Source of the DNA: Prochlorococcus sp. AG-409-I11
GTDB lineage: Bacteria; Cyanobacteriota; Cyanobacteriia; PCC-6307; Cyanobiaceae
NCBI GenBank assembly: GCA_003215725.1
Contig: QCJX01000001.1
Location: 1-64,000 of the forward strand
Reading direction: 5' to 3'
DNA: 64,000 nucleotides
Positions 40,671 to 49,901 of this stretch are shown here, piece by piece; the stretch's first letter is position 1, and every line of letters begins with the position of its first letter. The notes below the pieces were generated by a model. The model was given only the letters and a program-made list of their open reading frames with translations, did not search any database and had not been told where the DNA came from. A program made the translations under genes and the position numbers.

Positions 40671-40675
40671 AGAAC

Positions 40676-41215
40676 ATGAATATTAAAAAATTTCATACAT
40701 TGGTTTTCGACTTTGATGGTGTTTTCACAAATAACTATGTTTATGTTGACTCTAATGCTAATGAATATGTGCAATGCGATAGGCGAGATGGATTGGGATT
40801 TAATTTATTTAGGAAATATATTGAAATCAATAATCTTTCATTAGATTACTTTATCCTATCTACTGAGGCTAATGTTGTAGTTGAAAAACGTGCTTCTAAA
40901 TTAAAGCTAACTTGCTATCAAAAAGTTATGGATAAATATGACTTTATAAATTCATATTTACAGAGCCGTCACCCTCAGAATTCTCAGCCTATGGATGGTG
41001 TGATTTATGTGGGTAACGACCTGAATGACTTAAAAATCATTCAGGCCGTTGGATATTCAATCTGTCCATCCGACTCACATCAGAGGGTCCTTGAATCAGC
41101 TTCTATGACCTTGCCGACGAAAGGAGGGGATTGCTTTGTTAGAAATGTCATTGAATATATTATAGACTTACCTAGTCTTTCCGATGCTCAGGTTTTTGAG
41201 CTCCTTGGCACTTAA
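40676..41215 (+). CDS. HAD phosphatase, KdsC-like
   Basis: 179-residue HAD enzyme of the KDO-8-phosphate phosphatase class. FDFDGVFTNNYVYVDSN carries the nucleophile and acid aspartates. GNDLNDLKIIQAVGYSICPS supplies the metal aspartate. The RRDGLGFNL segment is also seen in KdsC. Because it lies before NeuB- and NeuA-like genes, its natural substrate may be the 8- or 9-phosphate of a ulosonic acid and not Kdo itself. Confidence 0.82.
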   Translation: MNIKKFHTLVFDFDGVFTNNYVYVDSNANEYVQCDRRDGLGFNLFRKYIEINNLSLDYFILSTEANVVVEKRASKLKLTCYQKVMDKYDFINSYLQSRHPQNSQPMDGVIYVGNDLNDLKIIQAVGYSICPSDSHQRVLESASMTLPTKGGDCFVRNVIEYIIDLPSLSDAQVFELLGT

Positions 41216-41218
41216 ATT

Positions 41219-42067
41219 ATGTCCATTTTTGTAATAGCTGAAATTGGGATTAATCACAACGGAGATCTTTCGATTGCAAAAGACCTTATTGATGTAGCTG
41301 TTTCTGCAGGTTGTGATGCTGTTAAGTTTCAAAAACGTGATATAGACGTAGTTTATGGAAGTGATTTTCTATCTCAACCAAGAGAAAGTCCATGGGGGAC
41401 AACTCAGAGAGATCAAAAAGAAGCAATTGAATTTTCTGAAGAAGATTTTTCATTTATTGATACATACTGCAAAGAAAAAGGTATTGAATGGTTTCTTTCT
41501 TGTTGGGATCTAAAAAGTCAAGTTTTAATGCGTAAGTTTAATACTAAATATAACAAAGTTGCCTCTCCAATGCTAACTTATACTGACCTTCTGCAATTGA
41601 TAGCTTCAGAGAAGAAACATACATTTATTTCAACTGGAATGAGTACCTATGATGACATTGATCGGGCAGTAGAAATTTTTAAAGCAAATAATTGCCCTTT
41701 TGAATTAATGCATGCTGTTTCTACTTATCCTTTACGTGATGAACATGCAAACTTGCGAATGATTGATACACTAAAAACCAAGTATTCTTGTAATGTTGGA
41801 TATAGTGGACATGAAGTGGGGTTGGCAATATCTTATGCAGCAGCAGCCATGGGAATAACATCTTTAGAAAGGCATATCACTCTTGATAGAGCTATGTATG
41901 GTTCAGACCAATCGGCTTCTATTGAACCCGCTGGCCTTAGGCAACTTGTAGGGGCGGTGAGAAAAATTGAACTTGCAATGGGTGACGGAGTTAAAAGAAT
42001 TTTGCAAGAAGAAATACCTATCGCTCAAAAATTACGTTCTCATTTTGATTTGGAATCAAATCACTAA
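41219..42067 (+). CDS. NeuB-like ulosonic acid synthase without SAF domain
   Basis: PEP-condensing TIM-barrel enzyme of the sialic acid synthase family. Motifs IAEIGINHNGDLSIAKDLID, AVKFQKR, NVGYSGHEVGLAI and SLERHITLDR are all kept. It ends at 282 residues, while NeuB is about 345: the C-terminal antifreeze-like (SAF) domain that caps the partner site is missing. The next gene starts just 6 bases later and encodes the CMP transferase, so there is no room for it. Product unknown. Confidence 0.85.
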   Translation: MSIFVIAEIGINHNGDLSIAKDLIDVAVSAGCDAVKFQKRDIDVVYGSDFLSQPRESPWGTTQRDQKEAIEFSEEDFSFIDTYCKEKGIEWFLSCWDLKSQVLMRKFNTKYNKVASPMLTYTDLLQLIASEKKHTFISTGMSTYDDIDRAVEIFKANNCPFELMHAVSTYPLRDEHANLRMIDTLKTKYSCNVGYSGHEVGLAISYAAAAMGITSLERHITLDRAMYGSDQSASIEPAGLRQLVGAVRKIELAMGDGVKRILQEEIPIAQKLRSHFDLESNH

Positions 42068-42072
42068 TTTTA

Positions 42073-42774
42073 ATGTACAAAAATAAGAATATTGTTGCAA
42101 TAATTCCTGCTAGAGGAGGTTCTAAGGGCATCCCTAATAAAAACATAACAAATATATGTGGGTACCCATTGATTAGTTGGTCTATCAGGCAAGCACTGTC
42201 AAGTGCATTAATCCAGTCTGTATGGGTCACTTCAGATGATTCGAAAATACTAAATGTTGCAAAATCTTATGGCTCAGAAATAATCACAAGGCCAGAAGAA
42301 CTGTCTTGTGACATATCTTCTTCTGAGTCAGCCTGGATCCATGCTATTGATGAAATAACAAGCAGAAGTGGTTCTCCTGATTTGGTTGTTGGCATGCAGG
42401 CCACTTCACCAATAAGGGACCCTGAAGATCTTGACAAAGCTATTGAAACCCTAATAGAAAATCAATATGATTCTCTTTTATCTACTGTTGAAGTTGAAGA
42501 TAGATTTACTTGGAACCTAGAGAATGACTTGAGCTTGACGTCTTTAAACTATGACTATAAGGATAGAAAACCAAGGCAAAAATTGTCAAAAACATATTTA
42601 GAGAATGGTTCTTTTTATATTTTTAGTCCTTTGCTTATTAAAAAACATAATAATCGCCTATCGGGTCGTATAGGAATGCATGTTATGGATAAACACAAAG
42701 CTTTTCAGATAGATAACTTTGAAGACATTAAATTATGTTCGGCGATAATGTCTGCCTATGGATTGGACCATTAG
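42073..42774 (+). CDS. Acylneuraminate cytidylyltransferase (NeuA-like)
   Basis: Activates a ulosonic acid with CTP. IIPARGGSKGIPNKNI is the CMP-NeuAc synthetase P-loop-like motif, and the VGMQATSPIRDPEDLDKAIE segment is typical. 233 residues. Two to six bases separate it from its neighbours, showing a tight operon. The sugar activated cannot be read from the sequence. Confidence 0.87.
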   Translation: MYKNKNIVAIIPARGGSKGIPNKNITNICGYPLISWSIRQALSSALIQSVWVTSDDSKILNVAKSYGSEIITRPEELSCDISSSESAWIHAIDEITSRSGSPDLVVGMQATSPIRDPEDLDKAIETLIENQYDSLLSTVEVEDRFTWNLENDLSLTSLNYDYKDRKPRQKLSKTYLENGSFYIFSPLLIKKHNNRLSGRIGMHVMDKHKAFQIDNFEDIKLCSAIMSAYGLDH

Positions 42775-42777
42775 ACG

Positions 42778-43527
42778 ATGAATGTTGTAGATCTATTTAG
42801 TTTAACTGACAATGTTGCAGTTGTTACTGGTAGCTCAAGAGGTATAGGGCTTGCGATTGCAAAAGGTTTTGTTGAAGCAGGTGCAAAAGTATATGGAGCC
42901 TCGCGAAACAGCTCGACATTAAGTACATATAAGAATTACATTCATTTTGAATTAGATGTTACAAATGAGAATGCATCTAGTGAATTTATAAATCAAGTCT
43001 TTGAACAAGAAGGTCATATTGATACTCTCGTTAATTCTGCAGGGATATCAATACCATATTCAAAATCTAAAAATTTAAGTTCAAACTATAAAGAAACCTT
43101 TGATGTAAATATATTTGCACCATTTAAAATAAGCTATTTAGTCGCAGAAATTATGAAGAAAAATTCTTCGGGTTCTATTATTAATGTTACTAGTATTGGA
43201 GCCCATCTTGCTTTCCCTTCTAACCCAGCATATATTTCATCAAAATCAGCTCTTTCAGGCTTGACCAGATCTTTGTCATACGATTTTGCACCCTACGGAA
43301 TTAGGGCTAATAATCTTGTACCCGGTTATTTTCATACAAAAATGACTGATGATAGTTATAAAGACCCTCTTCTTTTTAAAGAAAGATCCTCTCGCAATTT
43401 GATGTCTAGATGGGGAGAAACTAATGAATTGGTTGGTCCTGCAATCTTTTTGGCTTCTAATGCAAGTTCATATATAACAGGACAAGATTTAATTGTTGAT
43501 GGTGGCTGGACGGTTAAGGGACTGTGA
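42778..43527 (+). CDS. Short-chain dehydrogenase/reductase
   Basis: Classical SDR: cofactor site VVTGSSRGIGLAIAKG, catalytic Ser/Tyr/Lys with YISSKSALSGLTRSL, C-terminal ITGQDLIVDGGWTV. 249 residues. Could be a sugar keto-reductase or dehydrogenase. It shares the stop/start GTGA with the next gene. Exact substrate unknown. Confidence 0.8.
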   Translation: MNVVDLFSLTDNVAVVTGSSRGIGLAIAKGFVEAGAKVYGASRNSSTLSTYKNYIHFELDVTNENASSEFINQVFEQEGHIDTLVNSAGISIPYSKSKNLSSNYKETFDVNIFAPFKISYLVAEIMKKNSSGSIINVTSIGAHLAFPSNPAYISSKSALSGLTRSLSYDFAPYGIRANNLVPGYFHTKMTDDSYKDPLLFKERSSRNLMSRWGETNELVGPAIFLASNASSYITGQDLIVDGGWTVKGL

Positions 43528-44345
43528 AAAACATTGGCTTCATGCAAGGGCGTCTTTCTCCTCTTGTAAATAATCAAATACAGGCATTTCCATTTGATAC
43601 ATGGAGAGAGGAATTCCCTTTAGCAGAGAAACTTGGCTTAACTTGTATAGAGTGGACTTTAGACTATCCTAATTTAAGGTCCAACCCCTTATTAATCTCA
43701 GAGAATGTTAGCGAGATAACTAACATTAGAACAAAATACAAAATTTCTATTCCTTCAGTTACATTAGATTGCTGTATGCAGCGTCCTTTTTGGCAGGATT
43801 ATGATCAATCAAAAAATTACTTACTTGAAGATTTTGAAAAGATTATACAGTCTGCAGCTGCGCTTAATATTTCAATATTAGTCATACCTTTGGTAGATAA
43901 TGGCTCTATAAAAAGTAACTCAGAGTTCTTACAGTTAAAAAGGGTGTTGAATTCTTTTCATACAGATTTAAATAGATTTGATATTAGGATTGCATTTGAG
44001 TCGGATTATGAGCCTATCAAACTCAAGAAATTTATCGAAGAATTTGACTCTTCTATTGTAGGTATTAACTATGATACAGGTAATAGTGCATCACTTGGTT
44101 TTGACCCAACTGAAGAAATTGCACTTTATGGTAACCGGATCATCAATGTGCATATTAAAGATCGAGTCTTCAATGGAACAACAGTTCCCCTAGGAGAAGG
44201 TAATGCAGATTTTGAAAAGGTATTTACAAGTCTTGCCCTTCACTCATATAAGGGGAATTTTATTTTACAGACTGCTCGTTCTAAAGACAATAAACACTAT
44301 ATAGAATTAGAAAAAAATCTTTCTTTTCTTAATAGATACATATAA
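43524..44345 (+). CDS. TIM-barrel sugar phosphate isomerase/epimerase-like protein
   Basis: Xylose isomerase-like TIM barrel (AP endonuclease 2 type). Metal residues lie in IAFESDYEP, GINYDTGN and NVHIKDRVFNG. GLTCIEWTLDYPNL opens the barrel. 273 residues, GTG start overlapping the previous stop. In such cassettes these proteins often epimerise or isomerise an open-chain sugar. No substrate proposed. Confidence 0.75.
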   Translation: MKNIGFMQGRLSPLVNNQIQAFPFDTWREEFPLAEKLGLTCIEWTLDYPNLRSNPLLISENVSEITNIRTKYKISIPSVTLDCCMQRPFWQDYDQSKNYLLEDFEKIIQSAAALNISILVIPLVDNGSIKSNSEFLQLKRVLNSFHTDLNRFDIRIAFESDYEPIKLKKFIEEFDSSIVGINYDTGNSASLGFDPTEEIALYGNRIINVHIKDRVFNGTTVPLGEGNADFEKVFTSLALHSYKGNFILQTARSKDNKHYIELEKNLSFLNRYI

Positions 44346-44359
44346 GATTTTCTTTTTAT

Positions 44360-45118
44360 ATGACGTTTGAATTAGAAGGAAAGAATGCTTTTATTACTGG
44401 ATCATCCTCAGGAATTGGTTTGGCGATTGCACAAAAATTGCAATTTTATGGTTGTAATATAGCAATCAATAGTAGAAATAATTCTGATTTAAAATCAGCT
44501 TCTGATTTATTCGCCAAGCCTGTCGTATCTATTACATCAGATATGTCAAATGAGTTAGAGGCTAGTAATGCCGTTTTGTCAGCAGTAAATCAACTTGGCT
44601 CATTAGATATTCTTGTATGCAACATAGGCAGTGGGCGTTCTGCTCCTCCCTGTACAGAAACTTTTTCTGATTGGCAAAGCTCTTTATCTACAAATCTTTT
44701 GTCGGCTACTAATGTCATTTCTCCATCGTTAGATTACTTGTCTTTATCCTCAGGTTCTATCACTTGTATATCTTCTATCTGCGCTGAGAAGATGGTTGAA
44801 GGAGCACCTTTAACTTACGCTTCGAGTAAGGCTGCATTAAATCGATTTGTAATCAATGCCTCTCCTTACCTAGCAAAACGTAGTGTTCGTATTAATGCTA
44901 TAGCTCCAGGGAACGTGTTGTTCTCTGGGTCTGTATGGGAGAAGAAAATGGCTGAGAACCCATCCTTTGTAAAAGATATGCTTGAAAGGGATGTTCCAAT
45001 GAGAACTTTTATAACCCCAACAGAAGTATCTGATGCTGTTGCATTTTTATCTTCTCCGCTTTCTCGCTACACTACTGGACAGGTTCTTGCGATTGATGCA
45101 GGTCAATCAATTGCCTGA
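44360..45118 (+). CDS. Short-chain dehydrogenase/reductase
   Basis: Second SDR of the operon: FITGSSSGIGLAIAQKL for NAD(P), catalytic YASSKAALNRFVIN and a C-terminal YTTGQVLAIDAGQS. 252 residues. Different enough from its neighbours to have its own substrate. Confidence 0.8.
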   Translation: MTFELEGKNAFITGSSSGIGLAIAQKLQFYGCNIAINSRNNSDLKSASDLFAKPVVSITSDMSNELEASNAVLSAVNQLGSLDILVCNIGSGRSAPPCTETFSDWQSSLSTNLLSATNVISPSLDYLSLSSGSITCISSICAEKMVEGAPLTYASSKAALNRFVINASPYLAKRSVRINAIAPGNVLFSGSVWEKKMAENPSFVKDMLERDVPMRTFITPTEVSDAVAFLSSPLSRYTTGQVLAIDAGQSIA

Positions 45119-45139
45119 AGATTAAAGACCATTTAATCT

Positions 45140-45970
45140 ATGATTAATTCTTTTAATTTAGAAGGTCATAACGCTCTCATTACAGGGGCTGCAGGGCTGC
45201 TTGGGAGGCAGCATGCAATCGCCTTATTAGGAGCAGGATGCAAAGTAATACTTACAGATATATCAAAAACTTCATTAGAAAGTTGTAGAGCAGATCTTTT
45301 AGAACAATTTCCACAAGGAAAGATTAAATATTGCACTATGGATGTAAGTTTAGAAAATTCTATTTTAGAAACTTATAACTCCCTTCTTAAAGAAAATATT
45401 CAAATAGATATCCTGATAAATAATGCTGCTTTAGATCCCAAGGTAAGTAGTAATTCAACGAATAAGCAGCTAACTAGGCTTGAAAATTTTTCATTAGAAT
45501 CATGGGAAAAAGAAATTTCCGTTGGATTAACCGGCGCATTTTTGTGCAGTAAAATATTTGGAGAACATATGTTTCGTCATTCAATTAAAGGGTCTATAGT
45601 TAATATAGCCTCCGACTTATCTGTTATTTCTCCATACCAATCTTTATATGAAATTGATGGACTACCTAGAGATCAACAACCTGTTAAACCTGTGACTTAC
45701 TCTGTAATCAAGACAGGATTGATTGGGTTAACTAGATACTTAGCAACATATTGGTCAGAATCTGGTATTCGTTGCAATGCTCTTTCTCCTGGAGGAATTT
45801 ATAATAACCAACCTGAAGATTTTGTTGAGAATGTTTCTAAGCAAATTCCTTTAGGCCGTATGGCTAACAAGAATGAATACCAATCAGCGATACTTTTTCT
45901 TTGCTCTTCAGCTTCTTCATATATGACTGGTCAAAATCTTATAATTGACGGAGGTCGCTCGGTTTGGTGA
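45140..45970 (+). CDS. Short-chain dehydrogenase/reductase
   Basis: Third SDR. ITGAAGLLGRQHAIALLGAG is the cofactor site and YSVIKTGLIGLTRYLATYW the active site. The C-terminus is MTGQNLIIDGGRSVW. An insert near residue 110-120 (DPKVSSNSTNKQLTRLEN) is unusual for the class. 276 residues. Confidence 0.8.
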   Translation: MINSFNLEGHNALITGAAGLLGRQHAIALLGAGCKVILTDISKTSLESCRADLLEQFPQGKIKYCTMDVSLENSILETYNSLLKENIQIDILINNAALDPKVSSNSTNKQLTRLENFSLESWEKEISVGLTGAFLCSKIFGEHMFRHSIKGSIVNIASDLSVISPYQSLYEIDGLPRDQQPVKPVTYSVIKTGLIGLTRYLATYWSESGIRCNALSPGGIYNNQPEDFVENVSKQIPLGRMANKNEYQSAILFLCSSASSYMTGQNLIIDGGRSVW

Positions 45971-45976
45971 TTTTTA

Positions 45977-47266
45977 ATGACTAGCACTCTAAAATTCAAC
46001 ATACTGGTAGTTATAGCAAGTAAAAGAGAGCTTTTGTGGTGGAATGAACTAAAAAAATTGTTTTCTAAAGACTTCTCATTTTCTATTGTTAACGCATCAG
46101 CTACACCTTTTCAAGATGCAATCAACCTTACAGAAATAGCCAGGACTAGTTCACATTGGTCTCCAAAAAAGAATGAAAGGATAGCACCTACTATTAGTGA
46201 TCTTTATCATGAAATGTGTTTGTATCCAAATAGGCATATAAGCTTCTATCACTCTAAATTTATCACTCATTACTTGGCTTATAAGGAAATTTTTAATCAG
46301 AATAAATTTGATTGTGTTTTAGTAGAAAATGGTGGCTTTATATTTATCAATTCACTAGTAAAGTGTGCTAAGGATAACAATATACCAATAGTTAACCTAG
46401 AGCCTGGCCCATATGATAAATCAGCATTTGCTTATTATAACTCAAAGGGACCACTTATTAAAGATGCACTTAAAAGTGATAGAGATTTTATTATGCCTAA
46501 TAAGAAAAATGAGTCTAAAAAACCATTGGTTCAATATAAAGACAGAAATGCTGATAAAATAGCAAGCACTTCTTTATTTAGGATTCCATTTAATTTCTTT
46601 AATTATTTAATTAGACGTTATAGATCACCTTTTATAAATACAGATGGTTCATTTTGGTTCCTTTTTAAATTAAAGACAACATCCAATCTGAAAAGATTTT
46701 TTATTCAACTTCATGATTTTAAGAGTAAAGTTTTAAGTAATAAAGACTTAAAAAGTATTATTGTTCCTCTTCACCTTGGCAGAGACTTAGCGATTAATGA
46801 AAGATTTGGCTACCGCTCTCAAATTTCTTTTGTTAAATACCTAATAAAGAGGTACCCTAATAAGCAAATATTATTCAAATTACATCCTCATTCAATCAAA
46901 TCTGGTTTAACAATAAGAGATCATGTTTTTTTACTATTTACGAATTCTTTTCTAACTAAACTTACACCTGATGAGCTATTCAATGAATTGCATGAGGTGC
47001 ACACTCTTGGCTCTAAATATGGATTTGAAGCACATATGAAGGGAGTTAAGAGCCTAGTTTATGGGGATACATTTTTTACAGAGAATACCAAGGATTTCGA
47101 TGTTATTCCTGAAGGGAGGCCTCCCATTGAAAGAGACAAGTTAAGAGTTTTTCTTTCTACTTACCTTTTTCGTATTTCCCTTTATAATCATGACGATAAA
47201 GAACTTTTACATGCAACACAATGCCTTTCGTATATTATCAACAAGGCAATTACGAGTTCTTTATAG
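45977..47266 (+). CDS. Capsule-synthesis-like glycosyltransferase (KpsC/KpsS type)
   Basis: 429 residues. The C-terminal half resembles Capsule_synth proteins: SIIVPLHLGRDLAINERFG, KQILFKLHPHS and a late GSKYGFEAHMKGVKSLVYGD motif. Related enzymes transfer beta-Kdo from CMP-Kdo. Following NeuA-like and SDR genes, it may use the CMP sugar made here. The N-terminal half is not recognised. Overlaps the next gene by 57-77 bases depending on start. Confidence 0.6.
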   Translation: MTSTLKFNILVVIASKRELLWWNELKKLFSKDFSFSIVNASATPFQDAINLTEIARTSSHWSPKKNERIAPTISDLYHEMCLYPNRHISFYHSKFITHYLAYKEIFNQNKFDCVLVENGGFIFINSLVKCAKDNNIPIVNLEPGPYDKSAFAYYNSKGPLIKDALKSDRDFIMPNKKNESKKPLVQYKDRNADKIASTSLFRIPFNFFNYLIRRYRSPFINTDGSFWFLFKLKTTSNLKRFFIQLHDFKSKVLSNKDLKSIIVPLHLGRDLAINERFGYRSQISFVKYLIKRYPNKQILFKLHPHSIKSGLTIRDHVFLLFTNSFLTKLTPDELFNELHEVHTLGSKYGFEAHMKGVKSLVYGDTFFTENTKDFDVIPEGRPPIERDKLRVFLSTYLFRISLYNHDDKELLHATQCLSYIINKAITSSL

Positions 47267-48371
47267 ATATACATCAAAGCACATAATTCATTTTTTACAT
47301 AAAGCGTTTGCCTTTCTTGATAAAATCAGACTTAGGATTCATCTCATAAGATTAAAACAACCGATAAATTCGATTATCCTTCATAGGCACGATAGATTGG
47401 GAGACGCAATATTAACCCTCCCATTTCTTCTTGGTACCTCAAGCAATATTAAAACTCTACTTATTGATTCTCCTATAATCAACTCAATTCTAGCTCAATT
47501 TAAACTTTCTATCCCTTGGAAACCTTATTGCATAGATAATAAATATAATAATGTCAGTTTTGTTATAAACCTTTCAAGCCCAAACTTATCAAAATTTAAT
47601 CTTGAGAATTCTAAGCATAATGTTTCTATCTCTCAAACTAGTCCTAATCCGATAAAGAAATCTGGATATAAAATTATCCCTTCCTCCTCTTTTTGGTTTA
47701 ACTGTACTCAGTCAGAAACAATATCTCAAGGTTTACAACTTGCTAAGGTAAAAACTAATCCTATTTCTGGAATAAGAAGCCTTAACGAAGCATTTTTGAA
47801 AATACCAAGACCAGGCTTTATTCCTATTGAGAAATATGGAATTATAGTTTTAGGTAGAGGTTTAGATACATTGCGACAGCTCTCTGATGCAAATATAAAT
47901 TCTATAGCAAGTTATTATAAAACCAAGGGTATTCAGCCCTACTTATTAAATGAACCTAATCATACAGAAGATATCTTAAAACTTTCTACTGCTCTTTCAA
48001 TCCCTTTAATCACTGGTGATTCGTTAGCTGAATTGTCTCTTATTTTTAAATTCTCTGAATTCGCAACTGGTTTTGATTGTGGCCCTATGCATTTAGCCTC
48101 TATGTTTACAAATGTTTTAGTTTTTCTAAGCCATGTATCTCATTTGCAATGGGGTCCTCAACTTTGGCACAAAGTTATAAAAACAGAGCATTATAAAGAT
48201 AAAGGTTATAGCTTAAGTTCAATACATTCAGTAAATTTAGCAACGCAGATGTCTCATATTGTTGTTTTCCCCAATCTCAACTGCATTCCATGCCATCGGA
48301 ATTTTTGCTCTTCTCATTTATGCCATCAAATAATAACTTCTCACCTTGATAATTTTTTAATTAATAATTAA
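47190..48371 (+). CDS. GT9 (heptosyltransferase-like) glycosyltransferase
   Basis: GT-B fold of family 9: the N-terminal RHDRLGDAILTLPFLL is the GT9 site, and GFDCGPMHLASMFTN in the second half is the donor-binding motif. The C-terminal CIPCHRNFCSSHLC is a cysteine pattern of many such proteins. Start ATGs at 47190 and 47211 both overlap the previous gene; the first ~45 residues look poorly conserved. It may transfer heptose. Convergent with gmhB by a 4-base gap. Confidence 0.75.
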   Translation: MTIKNFYMQHNAFRILSTRQLRVLYRYTSKHIIHFLHKAFAFLDKIRLRIHLIRLKQPINSIILHRHDRLGDAILTLPFLLGTSSNIKTLLIDSPIINSILAQFKLSIPWKPYCIDNKYNNVSFVINLSSPNLSKFNLENSKHNVSISQTSPNPIKKSGYKIIPSSSFWFNCTQSETISQGLQLAKVKTNPISGIRSLNEAFLKIPRPGFIPIEKYGIIVLGRGLDTLRQLSDANINSIASYYKTKGIQPYLLNEPNHTEDILKLSTALSIPLITGDSLAELSLIFKFSEFATGFDCGPMHLASMFTNVLVFLSHVSHLQWGPQLWHKVIKTEHYKDKGYSLSSIHSVNLATQMSHIVVFPNLNCIPCHRNFCSSHLCHQIITSHLDNFLINN

Positions 48372-48375
48372 GGCT

Positions 48376-48918
48376 TTATTCTTTAATATCTAAATATAAT
48401 TCATTTAAGTTTTTCACAACCTTAGCATTTTTATCAATTGCTTCCACGTTACTATTATTTGATATCAGGTATCTTCGCTGTATTCCTGCTTTAATAGCTG
48501 CTTGAAGATCAGATTGTTTATCTCCAACTAATATAGATTGACCGATATCGATCTTGTGTTCTTCACATGCCTGAATAATCATTCCTATCTCAGGCTTTCT
48601 ACAGGTGCATTTATATGAGTATTCTTTTACTACCCCTAATGGGTGGTGAGGGCAATGATAAACCCCTGTCAAGTGTACCCCTTCCTCTTCCATGTGTGCT
48701 TTGATTTTGTTAGTAAAGCTTGCATATTCTTTTTGAGAATAGTAACCTCTAGCTATTCCAGACTGGTTGGTAATAATTATGAGCTTGTAATTCAGATTCA
48801 TTAATCCTTTCAAGCCTTCTATTGCATAATCACATAATTCAAAATCTTGCCATTTGTATACATAACCTTTATCTATATTTATTACTCCATCTCTGTCCAG
48901 AAAGATTGCCTTTTCCAT
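48376..48918 (-). CDS. gmhB: D-glycero-D-manno-heptose 1,7-bisphosphate phosphatase
   Basis: Histidinol-phosphatase-type HAD enzyme of 180 residues. AIFLDRDGVINIDKGYVY has the catalytic aspartates, TNQSGIARGYY follows, and the zinc site CPHHPLG with CTCRKPEIGM is intact. Removes the 7-phosphate before ADP activation. Last gene of a minus-strand operon after hldE and hldD. Confidence 0.9.
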   Translation of the reverse strand: MEKAIFLDRDGVINIDKGYVYKWQDFELCDYAIEGLKGLMNLNYKLIIITNQSGIARGYYSQKEYASFTNKIKAHMEEEGVHLTGVYHCPHHPLGVVKEYSYKCTCRKPEIGMIIQACEEHKIDIGQSILVGDKQSDLQAAIKAGIQRRYLISNNSNVEAIDKNAKVVKNLNELYLDIKE

Positions 48919-48926
48919 TGGAAGCT

Positions 48927-49892
48927 CTAATCTTTTTTGTTTAAAACATCTAAATATTTATTTATGCCTTCTTCTAACTCAAGAAAAGTTGATTCGTAAC
49001 CTGCAGATCGTAATGCTGAGATGTCTGCCTGTGTCCAGCTTTGATAAGAACCTTTTAGATGTTCTGGGAACTCTATATATGATCTTTTCTCTACGCTCTT
49101 ACCATTATTTTTATGCCATCTTTCTACAGCTTCCGCAACATCATTAAAAGTTCTGCACTTTCCTGTCCCTACATTATAAATTCCATGCTTTGATTTATTT
49201 TCTAGAAACCATAGGTTTACGTTTACACAATCAATCACACTCACAAAGTCTCTTTTATGCTCTCCAGGCCTATATCCATCATACTCTCCAAATACATTAC
49301 ACTTGTTGGAGTCTATTACTTGATTATTAAAATGAAAAGGAGTTGATGCCATACTTCCTTTATGTTGTTCTCTTAAACCATATACATTGAAGTAACGTAA
49401 TCCCACAACTTGAGTTTTTAAATCCTTTCTAACTTTTCTCACATAATTATCAAAAATTAGTTTTGAAAAAGCATAAGCATTGATTGGTTTTTCGCTCTTC
49501 TTTTTCTCTGTAAAGCCATTTGTACCCATTCCATATACTGATGCGGATGATGCATAAATCATGCTGATTCCATTCTTAGAGCACCACTGTAGAATTTTTT
49601 TTGAACAATTAAAATTATTATCCATTAGGTAGTCTCCATCCCATTCGGTTGTTGCCGAACAAGCACCTTGATGAAATATAGCTTCGACGCCTCTAAACTT
49701 TTCTCCTTTTTCGATCCTTTTTTGAAAATCTACTTTATCTATATAATCCGTTATATCTAATCCAGATAGATTTACAATTTTTTTGCCATTTTTTAAACTA
49801 TCTACTAATAAGATATCTTTGTAACCTTTTTTGTTTAACTCAGCAATGATATTGCTACCTATCATTCCGGACCCACCTGTTACTATGATCAT
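48927..49892 (-). CDS. hldD: ADP-L-glycero-D-manno-heptose 6-epimerase
   Basis: Extended SDR that converts ADP-D,D-heptose to the L,D form. ITVTGGSGMIGSNI-like Rossmann start (VTGGSGMIGSNIIAEL), catalytic YAFSKLIFDNYV, and LRYFNVYGLREQHKGSMAS are diagnostic. 321 residues. In the operon with hldE and gmhB. Confidence 0.92.
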   Translation of the reverse strand: MIIVTGGSGMIGSNIIAELNKKGYKDILLVDSLKNGKKIVNLSGLDITDYIDKVDFQKRIEKGEKFRGVEAIFHQGACSATTEWDGDYLMDNNFNCSKKILQWCSKNGISMIYASSASVYGMGTNGFTEKKKSEKPINAYAFSKLIFDNYVRKVRKDLKTQVVGLRYFNVYGLREQHKGSMASTPFHFNNQVIDSNKCNVFGEYDGYRPGEHKRDFVSVIDCVNVNLWFLENKSKHGIYNVGTGKCRTFNDVAEAVERWHKNNGKSVEKRSYIEFPEHLKGSYQSWTQADISALRSAGYESTFLELEEGINKYLDVLNKKD

Positions 49893-49901
49893 TTTTAATA
49901 C

